A stretch of 64,000 nt of DNA from Defluviitoga tunisiensis (GCF_000953715.1 NZ_LN824141.1:186001-250000); one strand, 5' to 3'; shown: positions 55,148-64,000, counted from the stretch's first letter. Notes: generated by a model not told the origin, from the letters alone. Numbers and translations are program-made.

Positions 55148-56360
55148 AAAGATACGCCCTAAAAACATCGATGAAATTTTAGGAAATGAAAAATTAAAAG
55201 AAGTGCTTAAGACCTGGATAAAAAATAAGAAAATCAGATCTTTTATAATATATGGTGAACCTGGAACAGGTAAATCTACTATTGTCAAAGCCCTACTAAA
55301 CGAGATTAAAGAATTGTATGATATTTATACAATTTCAGGGGCTTTAGAAGGAAAAAAAACTATTAAAAGTATAATTGAAAAAGAAAATAATCTATTTTCC
55401 AAACCTAAATTACTGTTTGTTGATGAAATTCATAGATTGAACAAAGCTGAACAAGATACACTTTTATTAAGTATTGAAACAGGAGATTTAACACTCATAG
55501 GAGCTACAACAGAAAATCCTGCTATAAGTATAAATCCTGCATTACTTTCTAGAGTTTTAATCTTTAAAACCCAAGAATTATCTGAAAAAGATTATGAACT
55601 TTTATTTGAAAGAATTAAAGATTATTATAAAGATATAAATATAACCGACGAAGCAAAGAAAGCCCTTGTTGATTATGCTGGAAAAGATCTAAGAAGAATA
55701 ATCAATTTAATTGAAACAGCTAAAGAAGCTTCTATAAACGAAATAGACTTACAATTTCTATCTGATTTTACAGGTTTCAAACTAAACTATAACAAAAATG
55801 CAAAATATAGTTTTATTTCTGCATACATTAAAAGTGTAAGAGGCAGCGATCCAGACGCTGCCATTCTTTATCTTGCCTATATGTTAGAAAGTGGGGAAGA
55901 CCCACTTTATGTAGCAAGAAGGATGGTAATTCTTGCTGCAGAAGATGTAGGTTTAGCTGATCCAAATGCCTTAAATATAGCTGTTTCTGCAATGATAGCA
56001 ACCGAACATATTGGTTATCCTGAATGTTATCTTCCTTTATCTGAAGCAACCTTATATCTATGTGCTTGCCCTAAATCTAATTCTTCTTACTTAGCTTATT
56101 CAAAAGCTAAAGATTTTATTAACAAAAGTAATTTTGAAATCCCTAAAAAATTAATTAATCCTCTCAATAAAAAAATGCAAAAGCAAGGATTTGGAGAAAA
56201 TTATAAATATCCTCATGACTATGGTGGATTTGTAAGAGAAAGTTACATGCCTGAAACTTATGAAAAAACACAGTTTTATCATCCAAAAGACATTGGTTAT
56301 GAGAAGAAAATCAAGGAAAGATTTATTCAATTATGGAAAAACTATAAAAATTATACTTGA
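55122..56360 (+). CDS. rarA: Replication-associated recombination protein RarA (MgsA)
   Basis: This 412-residue AAA+ ATPase acts at stalled replication forks. It starts GIEPLYEKIRPKNIDEILG, then IYGEPGTGKSTIVKALL (Walker A), LFVDEIHRLNKAEQDTLL (Walker B), TLIGATTENPAISINPALLS (sensor 1), and a C-terminal helical domain with SVRGSDPDAAILYLAYMLES and the MPETYEKTQFYHPKDIGYEK tail. The start is TTG 55122 inside the epimerase gene, with AAAAGGAG 12 bases upstream, which is long spacing but the only fit. Confidence 0.94.
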   Translation: MNGIEPLYEKIRPKNIDEILGNEKLKEVLKTWIKNKKIRSFIIYGEPGTGKSTIVKALLNEIKELYDIYTISGALEGKKTIKSIIEKENNLFSKPKLLFVDEIHRLNKAEQDTLLLSIETGDLTLIGATTENPAISINPALLSRVLIFKTQELSEKDYELLFERIKDYYKDINITDEAKKALVDYAGKDLRRIINLIETAKEASINEIDLQFLSDFTGFKLNYNKNAKYSFISAYIKSVRGSDPDAAILYLAYMLESGEDPLYVARRMVILAAEDVGLADPNALNIAVSAMIATEHIGYPECYLPLSEATLYLCACPKSNSSYLAYSKAKDFINKSNFEIPKKLINPLNKKMQKQGFGENYKYPHDYGGFVRESYMPETYEKTQFYHPKDIGYEKKIKERFIQLWKNYKNYT

Positions 56361-56468
56361 AATTTTTTTCCTATGTTAACTCAATTAAATTTAATTGAAA
56401 TTTTCTTCACTCTTTAGGAATAGTTGTTAATAATAACTTATTATTTACTTTATTCGAATTTCTTTTAT

Positions 56469-56498
56469 TTGACATTTTAATTTAAAATAGTATATAAT
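56469..56498 (+). promoter_or_regulatory. Sigma-70-type promoter of the ABC importer operon
   Basis: TTGACA (56469-56474), 18 bases, TATAAT (56493-56498). Transcription should start near 56505, giving a leader of about 145 bases before the binding-protein gene. Confidence 0.75.
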
Positions 56499-56504
56499 AT
56501 TAAA

Positions 56505-56648
56505 GGATGTCTGAAAAAGTTCTAATTTTTCAGATAAAAGTTGGTCTGTTGAATACAATGGGCATAAAACGTCTTTTGAAATACATTAAAATAACGTATT
56601 TAATTTCAGAAGACAGGAAATTCATTTATTTTGAAGAGGAGGGATTTC
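56505..56648 (+). promoter_or_regulatory. Structured 5' leader of the ABC importer operon
   Basis: Two hairpins are visible. TCTGAAAAA/TTTTTCAGA (56510-56534) is right at the 5' end of the transcript. GTCTTTTGAAAT/ATTTCAGAAGAC (56571-56582 with 56603-56614, one G-U pair) lies before the RBS GAGGAGGG. Neither is followed by a U-tract. They could stabilise the abundant binding-protein message or be regulatory. 56361-56468 holds no gene or terminator that I can see. Confidence 0.45.
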
Positions 56649-59153
56649 ATGAAAAAAGTTAGTGTTTTGTTAATCGCTTTAGTTTGTTTGCTTTCCGTTT
56701 TTTCTTTTGCAGAAAAGGGACCTATGCCAGATAAAGTTTATTTCGATGTTAGAATGCAAGAAGACGTCGCTATACAGGATGTCGCTGCAGGTAACGTTGA
56801 TGTCTTTTTTTCAGGAGTAGGTGCTCCTACTATCAATGCTTTACCTCAATCTACTCTTGATAAACTTGATATCTATTCTATTCCTTCGGGTTCTTGGTCC
56901 TTGCTTTTTAATCCTGTACCAAACGCTGCCCCATATACAGTAAAAGTTGGAGATAAAGAATATTTTAACCCTTTAGCAATCAAAGATGTTAGATTTGCAA
57001 TGAACTTTCTTATAAACAGACAATATATTGTCGATGAGATTCAGCAAGGTGCTGGGGAAGTAATGTACACAGTTGCTACCCCAGGACAACCTGGTACACA
57101 ACCTTACATTGATATAGCAGCAAAAATGGGTTTTGCCCCAGAAGGAAATGAAGAACTAGCACTTGAAACAATAGAAAACGCTATGAACGAAGCTGCTAAC
57201 CTTCCTGAAAACAAAGGTAGGCTGGTTAAAAAAGGTCAATGGTGGACCTTTGATGGCGAACCAGTTACTATAAAATTCCTGATTCGTGTAGACGATCCTG
57301 AAGGAAGACTTAAAGCTGGAAGATATATAGCAGATCAAATAGAAAAAGCTGGAATAAAAGTTGAAAGGTTAGAAAGAGATAGAACAGCAATACAGATTGC
57401 TTATTATTCAAATCCTGCAGACCTAGAATGGCATATTTATACCGAAGGTTGGGGTGCAGGAGCTACCAGAAAGTTCTGGCATCATATTGTAGCCCAAATG
57501 TACGCCCCATGGTATGCTAACATGCCTGGTGGTCAAGATCCTGCAAACTGGAATTATGTACAAGATGAAATTGATTATTTAACTCAAAAAGTATACAGTG
57601 GAAATTTTGCAACAGAAGAAGAATATTGGGATTCTATTTTAAGAGCGACAGAACTCGGATTAGAAGACTCTGTAAGAATTTACATCTCCTATCAAGACCA
57701 ATTCTTTGTTGCTAACAAAGACCGTTTCAATAGAAGAATGGTTTATGGTTTGGGAGACGGTTTAAATCAATGGTCTGTAATAACTGCAGACACAAAAGAT
57801 AGAATCCTAAGAGCTACTCAGTTTTCCTCACAAGGTGCTTTATTTATGAGTGCTTGGGATCCAATTGGAACCGATGGGTTTAACGATGTTTTCTCTATCA
57901 ATATAGCTTCCACTATGTACGATTACGGAATGTTCGAAAGTCCTGCTTCTGCTGATATTGTACCAGCAAAAGTTATTCCAAGACTAGAAACTCTTGATAC
58001 AAAGTTTGAAGTAGACGAAGAAGGAGAATTAGTTGGTTTAATTGAAGTACCTCAAGATGCAATAAAGTTTGATACGGTTAGCAAAAAATGGGTTCCTGTT
58101 GAACCTGGTCTTAAGTCTTTAAGTGTATGCACTTACGATATAACATATGGTATATGGAATCATGGTATTCAAGAAAGCTTAGCTGATTACATGTATGCAT
58201 TCGCTTATGCATGGGATCTATCAACTCAAGGTGACGCTAATGACACAAGATACGATCCAACTTATTCTGCTTCTGCAACACCTGGATTAATAGTAGAAGT
58301 AGCAAGAAGAATTAATCCTGATGGTTCTATAACCGTCTGGTTTAATTACAACTTCCCTGTTGATGATATGTATTTAGCATCTTGGGGAGCACCTATGTTC
58401 TCTGTTTCCCAATCAGGTCAACCTATAGGAGTATCTTGGGAAATAGTAGAAGCCTTAACTAGATTGGTAGAACATGGTGGAGTTTCTGGAAGAGGTTATA
58501 CACTTTCAGCAACTGCAGCAAAAGGTAATGTATACGAAATCGATGTAATTGAAACTGCGGCTGTTAATGATATTAAGGTTGAGCTTCAAAAAATGATCAA
58601 TGAAAAATACGTTCCTGTTTATATCAATGAATATGTAACCCCTGATGAAGCTGTAAAGAGATATCAAACTGCACTTGATTTTATCAACAAATATGGACAT
58701 GCATACATAGGTAGCGGACCTTTCTACATGTCAAAATATGATCCAGTTGCTAGATATGTTGAATTGACAGCAATAAGAGATGAAAGATACCCATTTGAAA
58801 GAGGATATTGGAATGAATTCTTTGAAACAGTAAGATTAAATGTTGATAGTGTAGATTTGGCTTTTGCAGCTATAGGCGGATTAGACTTACCAGTATACAT
58901 AAACGTATCAGAAGTATTGTATCCATATGATACATACACACCAGCAACTGAAGGAAATGTTGAAGTTTCACTTATAACGCCAGATGGTGAAAAAGTATTC
59001 AAAGCAGAAGTTGAATCACCTGGAAGATTCTTAGCTACTATTCCTGGTGGAGTACTTGCCGAATTAGATTCTGGAACATATACGGTTGTAGTAACCGCTA
59101 AATCAGAAGGAGCTATACCATCAACCTATTCATCTACAATAATTATTTACTAA
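56649..59153 (+). CDS. ABC transporter substrate-binding protein, family 5
   Basis: This 834-residue secreted or periplasmic protein has a signal peptide (MKKVSVLLIALVCLLSVFSF, then A|EKG). The body has SBP_bac_5 features, including VKDVRFAMNFLINRQ-type text (IKDVRFAMNFLINRQYIVDE) and KPTGSGPFY-like IGSGPFYMSKYDPV, and a C-terminal Ig-like beta domain (TPATEGNVEVSLITPDGEKV). It is larger than standard 550-600 aa members. In Thermotogota such proteins often bind oligosaccharides instead of peptides. ATG 56649 follows GAGGAGGG; the upstream TTG at 56631 is excluded. Confidence 0.9.
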   Translation: MKKVSVLLIALVCLLSVFSFAEKGPMPDKVYFDVRMQEDVAIQDVAAGNVDVFFSGVGAPTINALPQSTLDKLDIYSIPSGSWSLLFNPVPNAAPYTVKVGDKEYFNPLAIKDVRFAMNFLINRQYIVDEIQQGAGEVMYTVATPGQPGTQPYIDIAAKMGFAPEGNEELALETIENAMNEAANLPENKGRLVKKGQWWTFDGEPVTIKFLIRVDDPEGRLKAGRYIADQIEKAGIKVERLERDRTAIQIAYYSNPADLEWHIYTEGWGAGATRKFWHHIVAQMYAPWYANMPGGQDPANWNYVQDEIDYLTQKVYSGNFATEEEYWDSILRATELGLEDSVRIYISYQDQFFVANKDRFNRRMVYGLGDGLNQWSVITADTKDRILRATQFSSQGALFMSAWDPIGTDGFNDVFSINIASTMYDYGMFESPASADIVPAKVIPRLETLDTKFEVDEEGELVGLIEVPQDAIKFDTVSKKWVPVEPGLKSLSVCTYDITYGIWNHGIQESLADYMYAFAYAWDLSTQGDANDTRYDPTYSASATPGLIVEVARRINPDGSITVWFNYNFPVDDMYLASWGAPMFSVSQSGQPIGVSWEIVEALTRLVEHGGVSGRGYTLSATAAKGNVYEIDVIETAAVNDIKVELQKMINEKYVPVYINEYVTPDEAVKRYQTALDFINKYGHAYIGSGPFYMSKYDPVARYVELTAIRDERYPFERGYWNEFFETVRLNVDSVDLAFAAIGGLDLPVYINVSEVLYPYDTYTPATEGNVEVSLITPDGEKVFKAEVESPGRFLATIPGGVLAELDSGTYTVVVTAKSEGAIPSTYSSTIIIY

Positions 59154-59185
59154 TTTTTTAAGTATCAAATTCAATAGATCTTTTT

Positions 59186-59213
59186 ACAGGCTCCCCGTCT
59201 AGGGGATGCCTGT
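59186..59213 (+). terminator. Intra-operon hairpin after the binding-protein gene
   Basis: ACAGGC-TCCCC and GGGGA-(T)-GCCTGT make an 11-bp stem with one bulged T and a 5-base loop, followed by CTTTTAA. Placed between the binding-protein gene and the permease genes, it is probably a partial terminator or 3' stabiliser that keeps binding-protein mRNA in excess. Confidence 0.7.
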
Positions 59214-59255
59214 CTTTTAAAGAGAGCTTGCAGCTGACAAGAGGTGATTAGCTTT

Positions 59256-60305
59256 ATGTATTGGAGATATGCTATCAAAAGAATCCTTATGGGTATTATT
59301 ATTTATGTAATAATAATCTTTATTTATTCCTTTCTTTTTAATACCGTAATGGAAGAAACATTGAATGGACAAATCATTGAACAAGTAAATGGAGAAATGG
59401 TTAAGATTTCACAAGTAGGTACAGATCCTGATTATTTGTTGGAGTATAGGGAAAGAAGAATTAGAGAGCTTAGAGATATATATCACCTTGACGATCCATT
59501 GCTTTCACGGGTATTTTGGAGAGCAATAGACACTTTAACATTTAACTATGGTAGATCTACAATAATGAGATCATTTAAAGGAGAAACGGACGTTATCAAA
59601 ATTGTCCTTGAAAGAATTCCTAATACCTTAATGTTATTTACTACATCGATTATCTTAGATATATTAATTGGTGTGTGGTTAGGAATCAAAAAGGCACAGA
59701 GGGCTGGAAAATTCTTGGATAAAAGTACCTCAATCATAACCATGACTGTTTATGGATTGCCTTCTTGGTGGTTTGGAATGGTAATGATAATGATTTTTGC
59801 TTTTATGATACCTATTTTCCCTTCAGGTGGCATAAGTAGTGTACCACCTCCAGAAACTTTCTTTGCAAAACTTGTTGATTTATTATACCATATGGCTTTA
59901 CCTGTCATCACTCTAGTCTTTATTGGATTTTGGGGTAGAGCATACTTAACAAGAAATATAGTTCTAGGAAACCTACAGGAAGATTTCATTATGTCTGCAA
60001 GAGCGCGAGGTATACCAGAAAGATCTGTTTTATATGGACATGCATTAAGAACCTCTGCTCCTCCTATTTTGACGATGTCGTTACTATCTCTATTAGCATC
60101 CTTTTCAGGGGCATTAGTATTTGAAGGCATATTTAGCTGGCCCGGTATGGGAAACTTATATTGGGCAGCAGTGCAGCAAAATGATATACCGGTTCTTCTC
60201 GGTAATTTATCAATAACCACACTTATATATATTTCTGGTATAGTATTGTTGGATTTAATCTATGGATTCCTAGATCCTAGAATAAAAGTAGGTGGGAAAG
60301 CGTGA
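59256..60305 (+). CDS. ABC transporter permease (DppB/OppB type)
   Basis: This 349-residue membrane protein has an N-terminal helix (RILMGIIIYVIIIFIYSFLF), a large external loop (residues about 30-105), then five helices and the EAA loop (DFIMSARARGIPERSVLYGHALR), which contacts the ATPase. It ends GIVLLDLIYGFLDPRIKVGG. ATG 59256 follows GAGGTGA; the ORF GTG at 59244 is part of the RBS. It overlaps the next permease by 4 bases. A close paralogue begins at 63795. Confidence 0.92.
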   Translation: MYWRYAIKRILMGIIIYVIIIFIYSFLFNTVMEETLNGQIIEQVNGEMVKISQVGTDPDYLLEYRERRIRELRDIYHLDDPLLSRVFWRAIDTLTFNYGRSTIMRSFKGETDVIKIVLERIPNTLMLFTTSIILDILIGVWLGIKKAQRAGKFLDKSTSIITMTVYGLPSWWFGMVMIMIFAFMIPIFPSGGISSVPPPETFFAKLVDLLYHMALPVITLVFIGFWGRAYLTRNIVLGNLQEDFIMSARARGIPERSVLYGHALRTSAPPILTMSLLSLLASFSGALVFEGIFSWPGMGNLYWAAVQQNDIPVLLGNLSITTLIYISGIVLLDLIYGFLDPRIKVGGKA

Positions 60306-61714
60306 GTACTGATATCAAATCAAAAAAAGCACCAAGTAGAATTCAAATGCAACTAGCAGATTTTTGGAAAGAATTCAAACAAGTAAAATTCGGTATTATA
60401 GGACTTATTTTTCTAGTTATTTTTATCTTAATTACAATATTTGAACATTTTTTGATTCCATTCCCAGAAGCGTCTACAAGGTGGCGGGATATTACTTATT
60501 GGGAAGATAATCCCAGGAATGCTCCACCTGTTTGGATCAATTGGTTTACCGAAAAAGATTACACACCTACAACTTATATGAACAACCTAGAATTTGAAGA
60601 AAAAACCATTTCTCCTACTATGTCAGTTAGCACAGCTATCTTAGAATACGATTATAATTACGATGTCCCACCTATAGATCTAATCTATAGAGGAAGATTC
60701 AAGGGATCGTTCACTTTAAACATAGTATTGGAGAGACCTGATGGCAACACTATTAATTTAGTAAACAAAAATTTTAGTTCACCTACATGGAAAGATTTTA
60801 GAGTTGCAATTAGTAATGAAGCAAAAAATGCTGTTCAAAGCTTTGCCAAAAGATTTCAAAATGTATCCTCTCAAACAATAAAAGTAAATAGTACTATTTT
60901 TTCTGAAGCAAATAAAGAAATTATTACAAACCCTGTACCTTTAAAAGGTACCTATAAATTTAACATCAATATAATCAAAACTTCTGAAGATACAGTAATT
61001 GAAGACCCTAAATTTATCTTTTCTGGAGCTGTGTCAGGCATTTTGGGAACTGATAATGCAAAACGCGACATATGGAGTGGATTAATAGCTGGCACAAAAT
61101 GGGCTCTTTTCATAGGACTTTTAACTTCTGCTATATCAATATCAGTAGGGGTTATTTATGGTGTTGTTTCAGCATATTATGGCGGATTTGTCGATTCTAT
61201 TATGCAAAGAATTTGGGAAATTTTTATGAATATTCCCTTGCTACCAGTTTTAATTGTTTTATCTGCCATATTTAAACCCAGTATATGGTCTTTAATAACA
61301 ATGATGTGTTTATTCTTTTGGGTTGGCCCAGTAAAAACTGTTAGAAGTATGGCCTTGCAAATAAAAGAAGAAACCTATGTTGAAGCTGCTAAAGCCCTTG
61401 GTGCATCAAATGGTAGAATAATATTCAAACATATGGTCCCTATCTTAATTCCATATGCATTTGCTAGTATGGCATTAAACGTGCCAAGCGCCATACTTTA
61501 CGAAGCAACTGTAAGTTTGCTTGGATTAGGAGATGCTACAATAGTAACTTGGGGCCAAATTCTTCATGATGCTATGAATGGTGGAGCGGTTACAAATGGA
61601 TTATGGTGGTGGGTAGTTCCTCCTGGAATCTCTATAGCTTTAATAGGAATGACATTTGCATTTATTGGTTTTGCAATGGACACTATCCTAAATCCAAAAT
61701 TGAGGACGAGGTAG
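60302..61714 (+). CDS. ABC transporter permease (DppC/OppC type) with long extracytoplasmic insertion
   Basis: This 470-residue protein is much longer than the usual ~300 aa. The N-terminal helix (GLIFLVIFILITIFEHFLI) is followed by an extracytoplasmic region of about 185 residues, rich in Ser, Thr, Asn and beta strands, before GTDNAKRDIWSGLIAGTKWA, where typical DppC continues. The EAA loop is EETYVEAAKALGASNGRIIF. Insertions here occur in sugar-specific members of this family in Thermotogota. The start is GTG 60302, overlapping the previous stop (GTGA). Confidence 0.9.
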   Translation: MSTDIKSKKAPSRIQMQLADFWKEFKQVKFGIIGLIFLVIFILITIFEHFLIPFPEASTRWRDITYWEDNPRNAPPVWINWFTEKDYTPTTYMNNLEFEEKTISPTMSVSTAILEYDYNYDVPPIDLIYRGRFKGSFTLNIVLERPDGNTINLVNKNFSSPTWKDFRVAISNEAKNAVQSFAKRFQNVSSQTIKVNSTIFSEANKEIITNPVPLKGTYKFNINIIKTSEDTVIEDPKFIFSGAVSGILGTDNAKRDIWSGLIAGTKWALFIGLLTSAISISVGVIYGVVSAYYGGFVDSIMQRIWEIFMNIPLLPVLIVLSAIFKPSIWSLITMMCLFFWVGPVKTVRSMALQIKEETYVEAAKALGASNGRIIFKHMVPILIPYAFASMALNVPSAILYEATVSLLGLGDATIVTWGQILHDAMNGGAVTNGLWWWVVPPGISIALIGMTFAFIGFAMDTILNPKLRTR

Positions 61715-61720
61715 ATAAAA

Positions 61721-62692
61721 ATGAGCGAAGTGTTAACTGTTAATAATCTGAAATTATATTATTTTACACGCAAAGGAGTTGTTAAAGCTTTAGATGATGT
61801 TAGCTTTTCTCTAAAAGAGGGAGAAACCCTAGGGCTAGTTGGAGAATCCGGTTGCGGTAAAACTACCCTAGGAATGGGACTTTTACGGATGCCTAGCCCT
61901 CCAGGAAAAATCGTTGATGGTGAAATAATAATTGATAACGAAAATATCATTCACTTGAAAGAAAATGAACTAAGAAAACGGATTAGATGGAATAAAATAT
62001 CGATGATATTTCAAGGAGCTATGAATAGTTTGACTCCAGTTTATAATATAAAAAAGCAAATGTTAGAAACACTTTTAAATCATCGCGAAATGGAGGAAGA
62101 ACAAACCCTCGAAATAATAAAAAAATACATAAATTATGTTGGTTTATCTGAAGATGTTTTAAAAAGATATCCTCACGAACTTTCAGGTGGAATGAAGCAG
62201 AGAGTAGTTATTGCAACTGCACTTTTTCTTGAACCAAAAATAGTTATAGCTGATGAACCCACAACAGCCTTAGATGTTGTAGTTCAAGCTCAAATAATTA
62301 ATTTGTTAAAAAAATTAAAACATGATTTGAATCTTTCTTTTATATTTATCACACATGATCTAGCAACAGAAGCAGAAGTTGCTGATAGAATTATGGTCAT
62401 GTATGCTGGTAAAATAGCAGAAATTGGAACAAATGATCAGATATATGGAAAACAAGGACCTTCTCATCCATACACAAAAGGTCTTTTGGGTGCTACTCCA
62501 AAGTTAAGAGAAAAAGTTGAAGAACTTGCTTTTATTCCTGGTACACCACCTGATCTTCTCAATCCTCCAACCGGTTGCAGGTTCCATGAACGCTGTCCTG
62601 TGGCTTTTGATAAGTGTATTTTAAATGAACCACCTTTAAAAGAGATAGAACCTGAGCATTTTGTTGCTTGTTGGAGGTGTTATGATGAATGA
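61721..62692 (+). CDS. ABC transporter ATP-binding protein (DppD/OppD type)
   Basis: This 323-residue ATPase has Walker A GESGCGKT, the ABC signature LSGGMKQRV, Walker B IVIADEPTTALDVV, the H-loop FIFITHDLATEA, and a C-terminal oligopeptide-type domain with three or four cysteines (CRFHERCPVAFDKC, then ACWRC), typical of a [4Fe-4S] site in DppD. It follows the permease by 6 bases and overlaps the next ATPase start by 11. Confidence 0.95.
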   Translation: MSEVLTVNNLKLYYFTRKGVVKALDDVSFSLKEGETLGLVGESGCGKTTLGMGLLRMPSPPGKIVDGEIIIDNENIIHLKENELRKRIRWNKISMIFQGAMNSLTPVYNIKKQMLETLLNHREMEEEQTLEIIKKYINYVGLSEDVLKRYPHELSGGMKQRVVIATALFLEPKIVIADEPTTALDVVVQAQIINLLKKLKHDLNLSFIFITHDLATEAEVADRIMVMYAGKIAEIGTNDQIYGKQGPSHPYTKGLLGATPKLREKVEELAFIPGTPPDLLNPPTGCRFHERCPVAFDKCILNEPPLKEIEPEHFVACWRCYDE

Positions 62693-63716
62693 TGAAATTA
62701 TTTTGAGTGTAAAAAATATAAAAAAATGGTTCCCACTAAGAAGATCGATTACTGAAGTTTTCAAGGGTAAAAAAAGATGGGTAAAAGCGGTTGACGGTGT
62801 TACCTTTAATATAAAGAAAGGTGAGATTTTTGCTCTTATTGGTGAATCAGGCTGTGGAAAAACCACTACAGGCCGTTTGATAATGAAAATAGAAGAGCTT
62901 ACTTCTGGACAAATCATTTTTAAAGGAACTGATACATCCACTTTATCTTCTTCAACTGAAATAAAAAAGTATAGAGAAGAAGTACAAATGGTTTTCCAGG
63001 ATCCATACGCATCAATGAACCCAAGATTTAGAGTTAGAGATGTATTATATGAACCATTGATTATCCATAAAAAAACTAAAGATTCTAGGGAAATGGAAAA
63101 AATTGCCAGAAGAGCTCTTGAGGAAGTTAAATTAACACCTCCTGAAGAATTTCTGGATAGATTTCCTCATATGCTTAGTGGTGGTCAAAGACAGAGAGTA
63201 GCTACTGCAAGAACTTTAGTACTTTCTCCAAATCTAATCATAGCTGATGAACCTGTATCCATGATTGATCTTTCAACAAGGGCAGAAATATTACATATGA
63301 TGAAGGAAGTCCAAGAAAATTTGAATTTAACTTATTTATATATAACTCATGATTTATCAACTGCTAGGTATTTCTGTGACAGAATTGCTGTAATGTACCT
63401 AGGTAGAATTGTTGAATTGGGAACTTCTGATGAAATTATAGAAAATCCTTTACATCCTTATACCAAAGCATTAATAGCAGCTGTTCCGGAACCTATTGCA
63501 GGTAAAGAAAATATTATTAAAGATATTCCCATAAAAGGAGAAATTCCTTCTGCAGCAAATATACCTAAAGGTTGTAGATTCCATAACAGATGTATATACT
63601 CAAAACCATTGTGCTATGAAAATGTAGATGATCCAGAGCTTGTTGAAGATTCAAATGGACATTATGTGGCTTGTTATAGATACAAAGAAATAAATCAAGA
63701 AGTGCAAAACATTTAA
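62682..63716 (+). CDS. ABC transporter ATP-binding protein (DppF/OppF type)
   Basis: This 344-residue second ATPase has Walker A GESGCGKT, the signature LSGGQRQRV, Walker B LIIADEPVSMIDLS, and the H-loop YLYITHDLSTAR. It ends with Cys-containing CRFHNRCIYSKPLC. ATG 62682 follows TTGGAGGT, inside the end of the previous gene. A strong terminator follows, so this closes the operon. Confidence 0.95.
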   Translation: MMNDEIILSVKNIKKWFPLRRSITEVFKGKKRWVKAVDGVTFNIKKGEIFALIGESGCGKTTTGRLIMKIEELTSGQIIFKGTDTSTLSSSTEIKKYREEVQMVFQDPYASMNPRFRVRDVLYEPLIIHKKTKDSREMEKIARRALEEVKLTPPEEFLDRFPHMLSGGQRQRVATARTLVLSPNLIIADEPVSMIDLSTRAEILHMMKEVQENLNLTYLYITHDLSTARYFCDRIAVMYLGRIVELGTSDEIIENPLHPYTKALIAAVPEPIAGKENIIKDIPIKGEIPSAANIPKGCRFHNRCIYSKPLCYENVDDPELVEDSNGHYVACYRYKEINQEVQNI

Positions 63717-63718
63717 TT

Positions 63719-63747
63719 AAAAAACCCCACATTTTGTGGGGTTTTTT
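63719..63747 (+). terminator. Intrinsic terminator at the end of the ABC operon
   Basis: AAAAAACCCCAC/GTGGGGTTTTTT forms a 12-bp stem with a 5-base loop and a U-rich 3' arm, starting 2 bases after the stop of the last ATPase gene. Confidence 0.93.
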
Positions 63748-63794
63748 AAATTATTCATTTTTCAGTTTAATTTAGAAATAAGGACGGTAATTTG

Positions 63795-64000
63795 ATGTAT
63801 TGGAAATATGTTCTAAAAAGAATAATAATAGGACTTATCATATATGTACTAATAATATTTATATATTCTGTTCTGTTCAATGTCATGTTTGCAGTAAATA
63901 ATAGATATCTTTTGGAAGGTTCTGTAGTATCAAAAATTTTCTCTAGTTGGATAGACACACTTACTTTTAATTATGGTCAATCTAACGTAATAAGATCTTT
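63795..64000 (+). CDS. ABC transporter permease (DppB/OppB type), 3'-truncated by window edge
   Basis: The first 68 codons of a permease closely resemble the one at 59256: MYWKYVLKRIIIGLIIYVLI against MYWRYAIKRILMGIIIYVII, and TLTFNYGQSNVIRS against TLTFNYGRSTIMRS, with a shorter external loop. It follows the terminator by 47 bases with a weak RBS AAGGACGG. It marks the start of a second ABC importer unit without its own binding-protein gene in front. Confidence 0.88.
   Translation, partial: MYWKYVLKRIIIGLIIYVLIIFIYSVLFNVMFAVNNRYLLEGSVVSKIFSSWIDTLTFNYGQSNVIRS

Noticed and set aside
59750-60220. 156-codon open frame on minus
   Set aside because: Antisense shadow of the DppB-type permease gene.

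Overview
The window is an AT-rich chromosome segment (by eye about one third G+C), with AGGAGG-type ribosome sites, frequent TTG/GTG starts and tightly packed, often overlapping operons. Its gene content points to a fermentative, thermophilic member of the Thermotogota. The markers are a HydABC-type electron-bifurcating [FeFe]-hydrogenase, an S-box-controlled metY-metA pair, a sodium-type F-ATPase c subunit, a short DnaE with a decayed PHP domain, and family-5 ABC importers for sugars or peptides. Petrotoga/Defluviitoga (Petrotogaceae) is my best guess. It is an inference from gene content; no database was searched.

Layout. 1-1390: the end of a ribosomal-protein operon (rpoA, rplQ) meets rnpB, which runs on the minus strand. 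1716-3441: a small membrane-anchored protein and an MTA/SAH-type deaminase (minus). 3806-5193: a PrcB_C-domain protein and a probable outer-membrane beta-barrel protein. 5344-12422: a complete ATP synthase operon (atpZ-like, atpI, atpB-E-F-H-A-G-D-C). 12427-15111: an M18 aminopeptidase and two unrecognised proteins (minus). 15440-16462: a GlpX-like protein with altered metal-site residues. 16543-22488: the operon lspA-rluD-dnaE-glycosyltransferase-flippase-like protein (minus). 22615-25130: promoter, SAM-I riboswitch, metY and metA. 25428-27681: two tandem Gfo/Idh/MocA dehydrogenases. 28145-32427: the hydrogenase operon. 32473-38518: a glycan-degradation group (GH20, endonuclease/phosphatase-fold protein, GH38). 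39139-43592: membrane protein, lipid kinase, two-part chromate-type transporter, GntR regulator with an obvious operator, and a YkuK-type protein. 43807-46897: an EamA transporter, an IscB/HEARO mobile-element relic, threonine aldolase and an FlhB-C-domain protein. 46903-53937: ispE, glgB, dprA, hflC, hflK and a methyltransferase (minus). 54206-56360: a sugar-nucleotide epimerase and rarA. 56469-64000: a family-5 ABC importer operon and the start of a second one.

Two things stand out. First, a roughly 195-base element with inverted ends (CTTTAGAAAT...ATTTCTAAAG) occurs at six places, some copies partial or decayed. Each copy ends only about 15-40 bases before a start codon and has the same orientation as the gene that follows. 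Its centre carries a short hairpin in which stem bases change on both sides between copies. This is the best candidate here for an undescribed element: a MITE-like sequence that could act as a 5'-leader or promoter module. Second, an IscB (OMEGA) element keeps a well-formed HEARO/omega RNA and both end hairpins, but has lost the N-terminal nuclease portion of IscB.

Other points are a GlpX homologue with lysines at two metal-ligand positions, an F-ATPase c subunit with a two-carboxylate site plus an adjacent Asp, two genes that appear to start at non-AUG/GUG/UUG codons (ykuK-like and dprA), a HydB split into two genes, and a coding sequence that runs into the 5' end of rnpB.
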